DNA from: Lachnospiraceae bacterium
GTDB lineage: Bacteria > Bacillota > Clostridia > Lachnospirales > Lachnospiraceae
Assembly: GCA_022798035.1 (NCBI GenBank)
Contig: JAAWLS010000103.1
Span: forward strand, 1-7,635
Direction: 5' to 3'
DNA length: 7,635 nt
Below the pieces are notes generated by a model. The model worked only from the letters and a program-made list of their open reading frames with translations. It searched no databases and was not told the DNA's origin. A program made the translations under genes and the position numbers. This document shows positions 1-4,624 of the stretch, in pieces. The first letter of the stretch is position 1. Every line of letters begins with the position of its first letter.

Positions 1-1217
1 ACCCCCTGCTTCAGCAGGGCATAATTGGCCTCAATCGTCATCATCAGCCTGGTCTCTTCCAGCTGGCGTTTTGCTGTGATATAACTGATATCCTCTTTGG
101 CATAATCAGGAATCTCCGGATTCACCAAAACTTCCTGCTGCTTTTTCTGTTTCTCTGCATTCTGTGCTGCTTCCAGATTTTCAATCGTCAGAGGAAGTCC
201 TTTTTCCACTACACTCCACACCTGGGAATCTGTGGCCTGCTCCACAACCTGGGCTGCCTCTTCGGCCCTGGAAACATTGTCATAACCGTCTAAAACCACG
301 GCGTCCGTCGGGCGTTTTCCCTCTGCGAGAGCCTCCAGCATCGCTCCCATAAGCTGATTTGAATCAACGGGAACCTGCATATTTCTTAAATCCATGGCAT
401 ATGCTAAATTCTCTTCTGTCAAAGGTATCTGATTGTCCAGCATCCACTGGCTGCAGGCTAATGTCTCTTCTCCCACAGAAAGCCCTGCCTGCGCAATCAC
501 CTGTTCCACCTGGGATTTCAACTGCTCATCCATCTCCACATGATTGGGATTGGAACCGACAGTTCCCTGATTTGTGCTGTGCTGCGCCTTATAGAGATTC
601 TCCACTGTAGGAGGAAGCTCCTGTTCCAGCATATACTTGACTGTTTCCTCCCGGCAGGCCGTCAAATCTGCCGCCTGGCAAATGGCCTCTGTGCAGTCTG
701 CTATATTTTCTTCCGTTGCAGGAAAATCTGCCGCCTTCAATATGGACTCCAGCTGATTAGCCAGCCCTGCGCTTCCTGCCAGTTCCGCCAGTTGTTCACA
801 GCTTAAACCATCACCAAATGTGCTGATATCCACTCCTGCTTTTGCCAGCTCCATTTTAATTTTATCAATTTCTGTAACAATTGTTTCCACTTCTGTTCCA
901 TTGACAGAAAATCCGTCCCGGCCCATTTTCTCAGCATCTTCTTCTGACATCGTGTTGGAAACCACTTCCATTTTCTGTTGAAACAGCTGAGATTCCATAT
1001 TTTCTGCATCCTGCTGAATCTTGTCTATTTGAGATTCACCGGGACGCAAGGGGACTTCCACCACAGTCTGCTGGACCGATGTTACCCGGCCTGTGTCTTT
1101 TTCCACCTGCTGGACTGTAGTCTCCTGTGAGGCAGTTGAAACATTTCCTTTTATTTCAACTCTGCTGTTTGACTTGGTAATTTCCGCCACATTACTGTTT
1201 TCTACTCGTATATTCAT
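1..1217 (-). CDS. DUF6240-like repeat protein, 3' end outside window (partial)
   Basis: The frame is open for 405 codons from an ATG at 1217 to the window edge, so the C-terminus is missing. A GAGG ribosome binding site lies 10 bases upstream of the ATG. The protein is acidic and Gln/Glu-rich, with no signal peptide or membrane segment. Residues 1-60 look disordered (Ser/Thr/Val/Gln-rich). The rest is predicted helical and carries a recurring motif of the form (L/I/F)PxTxENL: FPATEENI near 165-172, LPPTVENL near 201-208, IPLTEENL near 264-271 and LPLTIENL near 341-348. The visible end (EDISYITAKRQLEETRLMM, near 375) matches my memory of the Lachnospiraceae DUF6240 family. The function is unknown. 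The sigma-D-like promoter upstream suggests a link to flagella or motility, possibly as a hook-length or export-related protein, but that is inference. I am sure it is a gene and only moderately sure of the family. Confidence 0.8.
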   Translation of the reverse strand, partial: MNIRVENSNVAEITKSNSRVEIKGNVSTASQETTVQQVEKDTGRVTSVQQTVVEVPLRPGESQIDKIQQDAENMESQLFQQKMEVVSNTMSEEDAEKMGRDGFSVNGTEVETIVTEIDKIKMELAKAGVDISTFGDGLSCEQLAELAGSAGLANQLESILKAADFPATEENIADCTEAICQAADLTACREETVKYMLEQELPPTVENLYKAQHSTNQGTVGSNPNHVEMDEQLKSQVEQVIAQAGLSVGEETLACSQWMLDNQIPLTEENLAYAMDLRNMQVPVDSNQLMGAMLEALAEGKRPTDAVVLDGYDNVSRAEEAAQVVEQATDSQVWSVVEKGLPLTIENLEAAQNAEKQKKQQEVLVNPEIPDYAKEDISYITAKRQLEETRLMMTIEANYALLKQG

Positions 1218-1255
1218 ATTTTCTGCGCCTCATTTTTTATTTTTTAATAATAGGT

Positions 1256-1283
1256 ATTTCGGTAAAAAAATGGGAAAACTTTA
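1256..1283 (-). promoter_or_regulatory. Sigma-D/sigma-28-type (flagellar) promoter candidate
   Basis: Read on the minus strand, TAAAGTTT (1283-1276) is followed after 12 bases by ACCGAAAT (1263-1256). The -35 part equals the enterobacterial sigma-28 consensus TAAAGTTT. The -10 part keeps CCGA-AT of the Bacillus sigma-D consensus GCCGATAT. The gap from TAAA to the -10 octamer is 16 bases, within the usual 14-16. Transcription would start near 1249, about 30 bases before the ATG at 1217, which leaves room for the GAGG site. No comparably good sigma-A promoter was seen for this gene. Confidence 0.55.
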
Positions 1284-1300
1284 GCAAAGCTTTGTATCTG

Positions 1301-1318
1301 AATCATGCATACATGATT
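1301..1318. promoter_or_regulatory. Perfect dyad AATCATG-N4-CATGATT
   Basis: Two 7-base arms are exact inverted repeats around a 4-base centre (CATA). A second overlapping pair, GAATCA (1300-1305) with TGATTC (1318-1323), extends the symmetry. The dyad lies 18 bases upstream of the -35 element of the sigma-D-like promoter and about 130 bases upstream of the ferredoxin promoter. There is no T-tract, so it is not a terminator. It looks like an operator for a dimeric regulator of the leftward gene; which regulator binds is unknown. Confidence 0.4.
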
Positions 1319-1365
1319 GATTCGTTTTGCTCATAAGCCTGTATTCCCTCCCTCGGGATAAATCC

Positions 1366-1378
1366 TGTAAAATTTACA
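1366..1378. promoter_or_regulatory. 13-base palindrome TGTAAA-A-TTTACA
   Basis: The site is a perfect odd-centred palindrome in the non-coding stretch between the divergent left gene and the ferredoxin gene. TGT...ACA ends are common in operators of dimeric helix-turn-helix regulators, but AT-rich non-coding DNA also yields such palindromes by chance. It sits about 80 bases upstream of the ferredoxin -35 box. Confidence 0.25.
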
Positions 1379-1395
1379 CATGCACCATTTTTTCC

Positions 1396-1451
1396 AATTT
1401 ATTTCAAAGGGCTGAACTGCTGCTAAAAATAATACAGCTTGGAAATAAATT
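1396..1451. repeat. Long inverted repeat upstream of ferredoxin promoter
   Basis: AATTTATTTC (1396-1405) is the exact reverse complement of GAAATAAATT (1442-1451). An inner pair GCTG (1411-1414) and CAGC (1435-1438) nests inside it, so the stretch could fold as a 56-base interrupted hairpin. Its right arm ends four bases before the ferredoxin -35 box. It may be a protein-binding region or the footprint of a small transcript. There is no T-tract at the plus-strand end. Confidence 0.3.
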
Positions 1452-1455
1452 TTAC

Positions 1456-1484
1456 TTGTAATCATCGGACATTTGTATTAAAAT
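1456..1484 (+). promoter_or_regulatory. Sigma-A promoter of the ferredoxin gene
   Basis: TTGTAA (1456-1461), a 17-base spacer and TAAAAT (1479-1484) give a well-spaced housekeeping promoter. The predicted start is near 1491, leaving a leader of about 60 bases. The same two hexamers with the same spacing occur at the promoter proposed for the MerR-like gene (2702-2730). Confidence 0.6.
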
Positions 1485-1493
1485 AAGGTTCAA

Positions 1494-1527
1494 AGCTACC
1501 GCTAAGGGAGCTGAGATGAATATTCAT
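1494..1527 (+). promoter_or_regulatory. Ferredoxin leader: 5' hairpin and 12-base palindrome
   Basis: Directly after the predicted transcription start, AGCTaCC (1494-1500) can pair with GGgAGCT (1506-1512) around a five-base loop. It is followed by the perfect palindrome ATGAATATTCAT (1516-1527), eight bases before the ribosome binding site AAGGAGG (1535-1541). A hairpin at the very 5' end can stabilise an mRNA, which would suit a highly expressed small protein. The palindrome could be an operator or may be chance. The ATG inside it opens no useful frame. Confidence 0.35.
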
Positions 1528-1549
1528 TTTATTTAAGGAGGATTGAAAT

Positions 1550-1720
1550 ATGGCATACGTTATTACTGATTCTTGTGTAAGCTGTGGTTCTTGTGAAGGT
1601 GAATGTCCAGTAGGCGCTATCTCTGCTGGTGACGGAAAATATGAAATCGCTGCAGATACTTGCATCGACTGCGGAACTTGCGCAGGTGTTTGTCCTACAG
1701 GCGCTATTGAGCAGGGCTAA
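1550..1720 (+). CDS. 2[4Fe-4S] clostridial-type ferredoxin
   Basis: This small soluble electron carrier has 56 residues, close to the 55 of the Clostridium pasteurianum protein. Two CxxCxxCxxxCP motifs are complete: Cys 9, 12, 15 and 19, and Cys 38, 41, 44 and 48. Each motif is followed by (V/T)GAI, and the two halves are an evident internal duplication. In this family each cluster takes three cysteines from one motif and the fourth from the other. In anaerobic clostridia such ferredoxins accept electrons from pyruvate:ferredoxin oxidoreductase and pass them to hydrogenase, Rnf or similar partners. The start is set by AAGGAGG eight bases upstream of the ATG. The gene appears monocistronic, with its own promoter and terminator. 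Its codons favour GCT, GGT, ACT and TGT more than the neighbours do, as expected for strong expression. Redox partners are not encoded here. Confidence 0.96.
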   Translation: MAYVITDSCVSCGSCEGECPVGAISAGDGKYEIAADTCIDCGTCAGVCPTGAIEQG

Positions 1721-1723
1721 TTT

Positions 1724-1747
1724 TTACATAACAGTTCTGTTACGTAA
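1724..1747. repeat. Extended inverted repeat after the ferredoxin stop
   Basis: TTAC-a-TAACAG (1724-1734), a two-base centre and CTGTTA-c-GTAA (1737-1747) form a 24-base dyad with one mismatch per arm. It lies between the ferredoxin stop codon and the main terminator. As RNA it could form a small hairpin that protects the message end. No T-tract follows it. Confidence 0.35.
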
Positions 1748-1750
1748 TAT

Positions 1751-1790
1751 AGAAAAAGAATCCCGTTATACAGGATTCTTTTTCTTTTTG
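1751..1790. terminator. Strong shared intrinsic terminator (ferredoxin / MerR gene)
   Basis: AGAAAAAGAATCC (1751-1763) pairs perfectly over 13 bases with GGATTCTTTTTCT (1773-1785) around a 9-base loop, and further T residues follow on the plus strand. It begins 30 bases after the ferredoxin stop. The convergent MerR-like gene stops at 1800, about 15 bases away on the other side. Because the arms are A- and T-rich, the hairpin also offers U-rich RNA when read leftward, so it probably serves both genes. Confidence 0.85.
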
Positions 1791-1799
1791 CTTTTATTC

Positions 1800-2594
1800 T
1801 CATACAGTCAGATTCGGATTTAGATTCTTATCTTTTTCCAATACCTTCCTTCCTCTTCCCTCCTTTTCCTTTTTCTCTCTGTGGAATCTCCTGGTTTTTT
1901 GGTGAGTGCGGATAGCTGCATCTAATTTCCGAAAACGCTCTTCCTCCGCCTCATCCTGTTCCCGCATCAGATAATTCATTTCTTTCAGTACTCTGTCTCC
2001 TACCTGAACGCCTACCTCTTTTCCCAAAGCCTGGTTGTTCTCTTCCACTGCTCTTTTTACGATAGTGAGCATCATAGACTGAAACTGCTCCAGTTTCACC
2101 GTATTAGCCGCTGAAGAATTGGACCGCTCTGCGAGGCTTTTTGTCTCAGGGCCGTATTCCCGATTCATCTGGATTACGTTGTTTCCTGGCAGATGACCGG
2201 CTTCCTGCATATTCTGGCCTATTGCTCCATTTTGGTAAGTCTCCGGTCTTTGGCCCATTCCTCCATTTTGATAAGCCTCTGACTTCTGGCCTATTGCTCC
2301 ATTTTGGTAATTCTCCGGCCCCTGTCTCTGTCCTGCACTTTGGCAGGTTTCCGGGCTCTGTCCTGCCGGTACATTGCTATGTATCATCATACGAATGGCT
2401 TTCAATTGATAGCCTTGTTCTTTCCACTCTTTTATCTTTTGGAACTGCGCTATATTTTCTTCTGTATAATAGCGGTGTCCCATTTCATTGCGGGGAATCT
2501 GAAGCTCCAGCTCTTCCTCCCAATATCGCAGTACATGGGATTCAACATTTACTATATTCGCCGCATCTGAAATCATATAGCGTACATTTTCCAC
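1800..2594 (-). CDS. MerR-type DNA-binding protein with repeat linker and coiled-coil tail
   Basis: The protein has 264 residues. Residues 5-70 form a MerR-type winged helix: YMISDAANIVNVESHVLRYW is the helix-turn-helix, and RNEMGHRYYTEENI (35-48) is the wing with its typical RYY. Residues 79-126 are a Gln/Gly/Asn-rich repeat linker. Residues 165-225 are a long, heptad-like charged helix, and 230-258 is a strongly basic Lys/Arg tail. No metal-binding cysteine pattern or known ligand domain is visible. The start is GTG at 2594: AGGAGG lies seven bases upstream, and an in-frame TAA two codons upstream rules out a longer protein. An ATG overlapping it by two bases is out of frame and soon stops. 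The gene follows the dnaB operon terminator and has its own promoter. It may be a transcription regulator. The MerR head plus coiled-coil tail also recalls the RacA chromosome-anchoring type, but I see no specific evidence for that. Confidence 0.88.
   Translation of the reverse strand: MENVRYMISDAANIVNVESHVLRYWEEELELQIPRNEMGHRYYTEENIAQFQKIKEWKEQGYQLKAIRMMIHSNVPAGQSPETCQSAGQRQGPENYQNGAIGQKSEAYQNGGMGQRPETYQNGAIGQNMQEAGHLPGNNVIQMNREYGPETKSLAERSNSSAANTVKLEQFQSMMLTIVKRAVEENNQALGKEVGVQVGDRVLKEMNYLMREQDEAEEERFRKLDAAIRTHQKTRRFHREKKEKEGRGRKVLEKDKNLNPNLTV
2216..2359 (-). repeat. 36-bp coding tandem repeat in the MerR-like gene
   Basis: Four units lie in tandem: 2216-2251 (36 bases), 2252-2287 (36), 2288-2329 (42, with a 6-base insertion) and 2330-2359 (30, with a 6-base loss). 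The first and third share an identical block of about 23 bases. All are multiples of three, so the frame is kept. The peptide unit is roughly GQ-x-PE-x-YQNG-A-I (for example GQRPETYQNGAI) and spans residues 79-126. The repeat is hydrophilic and probably an unstructured linker between the DNA-binding head and the tail. Copy number may vary between strains. Confidence 0.85.
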
Positions 2595-2601
2595 ATTTTA
2601 A

Positions 2602-2607
2602 CCTCCT
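2602..2607 (-). promoter_or_regulatory. Ribosome binding site that fixes the GTG start
   Basis: AGGAGG, within AAAAGGAGGT, lies seven bases before the GTG at 2594. This is the ideal distance, whereas the first in-frame ATG (residue 7) has no such site. It supports translation from GTG. Confidence 0.8.
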
Positions 2608-2701
2608 TTTCGGGATTCGCTCCGGCAGTTTCAATTGCTCCGGTAACAGCTGCATCATGTTTGCCAGGGCTGACGCCGGCTTGTCCCTTTTTACTAATTC
2701 T

Positions 2702-2730
2702 ATTTTACCGATTTCTTTCTGCCGTTACAA
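2702..2730 (-). promoter_or_regulatory. Promoter of the MerR-like gene
   Basis: Read leftward, TTGTAA (2730-2725), 17 bases and TAAAAT (2707-2702) form a well-spaced sigma-A promoter just after the dnaB terminator. Transcription would start near 2695, giving a leader of about 100 bases. That leader holds a direct repeat GCTCCGG (plus-strand reading) at 2619-2625 and 2637-2643, exactly 18 bases apart, which could be a binding site for autoregulation. Confidence 0.6.
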
Positions 2731-2758
2731 TCTTTTTTCATCGTGAAATAATGACAAC

Positions 2759-2794
2759 AAAAAACAGATATCTTCCTTTTCCGGAAAATATCTG
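2759..2794 (-). terminator. Intrinsic terminator of the gdpP-rplI-dnaB operon
   Basis: On the minus strand CAGATATTTTCC (2794-2783) pairs with GGAAGATATCTG (2776-2765), with one G-U pair among 12, around a GGAAAA loop. It is followed directly by TTTTTT (2764-2759). It lies 20 bases after the dnaB stop codon, so the operon ends here and the MerR-like gene needs its own promoter. Confidence 0.9.
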
Positions 2795-2813
2795 CTTATC
2801 TCAACATCATATG

Positions 2814-4145
2814 CTAATTTTTTTCCATGTTGACAAATTTTGTATACTGAGGCAGCCAGACTAAATTGATAGTGCCGATGGGGCCATTTCTCTGTTTTGC
2901 AATGATAATCTCCGCAATATTTTTGTCCGGCGTGTCCTTATTGTAATAGTCGTCACGATAAATAAACATGACCACGTCTGCGTCCTGCTCAATAGCTCCG
3001 GATTCTCTCAAATCAGAAAGCATCGGTCTGTGGTCCGGCCTCTGCTCCACCTGACGGCTCAGCTGAGACAGCGCAATCACCGGAACATTCAGCTCCCGGG
3101 CAAGCCCCTTCAACGCACGGGAAATATCTGAGATTTCCTGCTGTCTGGAATCTGTGCTTCTGGAACCAGACATCAATTGGAGATAATCTATGATAATCAG
3201 TTTTAAATCGTGTTCCAGCTTGTATTTCCTGCATTTTGAACGAAGCTCAGAAATGGAAATTCCAGGCGTGTCGTCAATGATTAACTTAGAGCGTCCCACT
3301 GTTCCCGCTCCTTCTATCAATTTCTCCCAATCAGAATCTGCCAGATTTCCAGAACGCAGAAGCTGGGCATCCACACGGGATTCTAGTGAAAACAGACGGT
3401 TTACCAATTGTTCTTTGGACATCTCCAGACTGAAAATCGCAGTGCACAAATCACTGTGAAAAGCCACATACTGAGCAATATTCAATACAAAAGCCGTCTT
3501 GCCCATGGAAGGTCTTGCCGCAATCAGAATTAAATCTGAGGGCTGCAGGCCTGACATGCGGTAATCTAAATCCACAAAACCTGTGGCGATTCCTGTAACA
3601 TTTCCTTTTGTCTTGGAAGCCTGCTCAATCTTCTCCAGCGCCCTGATTACCACCTGTTTGATGGGTACATAGTCTCCATTGTTTTTATTCTGAAGCAGCT
3701 CAAAAATCTTCTTTTCTGTATCTGCCAGAATATCCTCCAGGCTTTCTTTGCCCAAGTAGCACTGATTGGCAATCTCTTCATTTACTTTTATCAACCTGCG
3801 CAAAGTGGCTTTTTCTTTTACAATGTTGGCATAGTATTTCACATTGGCAGAGGTGGGCACAGCGCTCACAAGTTCCCCCACAAATTCCAGGCTGCTCAAT
3901 TCTGTCGGAACATCTTTTTCTCTCAGCCGGTTCTGCAGCGTTATCACATCCACTGGCTGTTCCTCATTGTAAAGCTCCACCATAGCCTCAAACAAAACCC
4001 CATACTGCTGATGATAAAAATCTTCCCGGACTAAAGTCTCCGAAGCTATAATAATTGCTTCCCGGTCCATAATCATAGCTCCGATTACCGACTGCTCCGC
4101 TTCCAGATGATTGGGCATAATCCGTTTGATAAGAGCTTCTTCCAT
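2814..4145 (-). CDS. dnaB: Replicative DNA helicase DnaB
   Basis: This hexameric, ATP-driven 5'-3' helicase unwinds DNA at the replication fork and recruits primase (it is named dnaC in Bacillus subtilis). Length is 443 residues, as expected. Residues 10-110 are the N-terminal primase-interacting domain (PNHLEAEQSVIGAM). About 110-185 is the linker. The RecA-like core carries Walker A ARPSMGKTA (210-218), catalytic Glu 241 in SLEMS, Walker B LIIIDYLQLM (316-325), the SQLSRQVEQRP motif (360-370), the SDLRESGAIEQDAD block (377-390) and the Lys 417/Arg 419 finger in KQRNGPIG. No intein or insertion is present. The start ATG has AGGAGG five bases upstream. The gene is last in the operon, 29 bases after rplI, and is followed by a strong terminator. 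Confidence 0.98.
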   Translation of the reverse strand: MEEALIKRIMPNHLEAEQSVIGAMIMDREAIIIASETLVREDFYHQQYGVLFEAMVELYNEEQPVDVITLQNRLREKDVPTELSSLEFVGELVSAVPTSANVKYYANIVKEKATLRRLIKVNEEIANQCYLGKESLEDILADTEKKIFELLQNKNNGDYVPIKQVVIRALEKIEQASKTKGNVTGIATGFVDLDYRMSGLQPSDLILIAARPSMGKTAFVLNIAQYVAFHSDLCTAIFSLEMSKEQLVNRLFSLESRVDAQLLRSGNLADSDWEKLIEGAGTVGRSKLIIDDTPGISISELRSKCRKYKLEHDLKLIIIDYLQLMSGSRSTDSRQQEISDISRALKGLARELNVPVIALSQLSRQVEQRPDHRPMLSDLRESGAIEQDADVVMFIYRDDYYNKDTPDKNIAEIIIAKQRNGPIGTINLVWLPQYTKFVNMEKN

Positions 4146-4174
4146 AAAAGCCTCCTACTCTTTGTTGCGCTCTG

Positions 4175-4624
4175 TCAGCTTTCTACCACTTTCACTTTTA
4201 ACGTGCCGCTCACTTTGGGATGGAATTTTATGGTTATCTCATGGGTTCCCACCGTTTTCAGTCCTCCCTCCGGAAGCTGCATTTTTTTCTTATCCAGTTC
4301 TAAATCCAATTGTTCTTTGGCCGCTGCTGCAATCTCTTTGGAAGAAACAGAGCCAAAAGTTTTTCCGCCTTCCCCTGTCTTTATTTTTACTGTGACCTCT
4401 TTTTCGGCCACCTCAGCTGCAAAGTTCTCAGCGGCCTCCAAGTTTTCTTTTGCTACTTTCTCTTCATGCTGATTTTTCAGCTTCAAATCATTCAGATTTT
4501 TTCCGTTAGCCTCTACTCCCAGCTTTTTAGGTAGAAGCATATTCCTTGCATACCCATCGCTTACATTTACAATATCACCCTTTTTTCCCAAGGATTTTAC
4601 ATCTTCTGTCAATATCACTTTCAT
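4175..4624 (-). CDS. rplI: 50S ribosomal protein L9
   Basis: L9 binds 23S rRNA at the base of the L1 stalk of the large subunit and helps maintain reading frame. The protein has 149 residues, the usual length. The N-terminal RNA-binding domain carries the family signature ([20 protein letters not shown], 16-35) after [17 protein letters not shown] long connecting helix runs to about residue 74, and the C-terminal domain includes [14 protein letters not shown] (86-99). The ATG overlaps the gdpP stop as ATGA, so translation is probably coupled. Its ribosome binding site (AAGGAG, 4635-4640, ten bases upstream) lies inside gdpP. dnaB follows after 29 bases. Confidence 0.98.
   Translation of the reverse strand: MKVILTEDVKSLGKKGDIVNVSDGYARNMLLPKKLGVEANGKNLNDLKLKNQHEEKVAKENLEAAENFAAEVAEKEVTVKIKTGEGGKTFGSVSSKEIAAAAKEQLDLELDKKKMQLPEGGLKTVGTHEITIKFHPKVSGTLKVKVVES

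Noticed and set aside
200..333. GEQ-family degenerate cyclase motif in GdpP as an active GGDEF domain (residues 200-333 of the 4621-6672 protein)
   Set aside because: The GGDEF loop is replaced by residues without the needed acidic and glycine signature, as in other GdpP proteins, so a cyclase function is not supported. The coordinates given here are residue numbers.
1218..1549. Riboswitch or tRNA in the non-coding region
   Set aside because: The visible pairings are short dyads and one interrupted hairpin. No cloverleaf, T-loop sequence or known riboswitch core was found.
2216..2359. CRISPR-like array
   Set aside because: The 36-base units are directly adjacent with no spacers, diverge in sequence, and keep the reading frame of a protein, so they are a coding tandem repeat.
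2594..2596. ATG as start of the MerR-like gene
   Set aside because: The ATG at 2596-2594 is out of frame with the MerR domain and meets a stop after seven codons. The in-frame start is GTG at 2594.
2141..2746. Plus-strand open frame of 201 codons
   Set aside because: It is antisense to the MerR-like gene. Its repeat-like LLHFG peptides are the complement of the coding tandem repeat, and it has no ribosome binding site or promoter.
4107..4472. Plus-strand Ser/Phe-rich frame opposite rplI
   Set aside because: It is the shadow of rplI and the dnaB start. The Ser/Phe composition arises from the complement of Lys/Glu codons.
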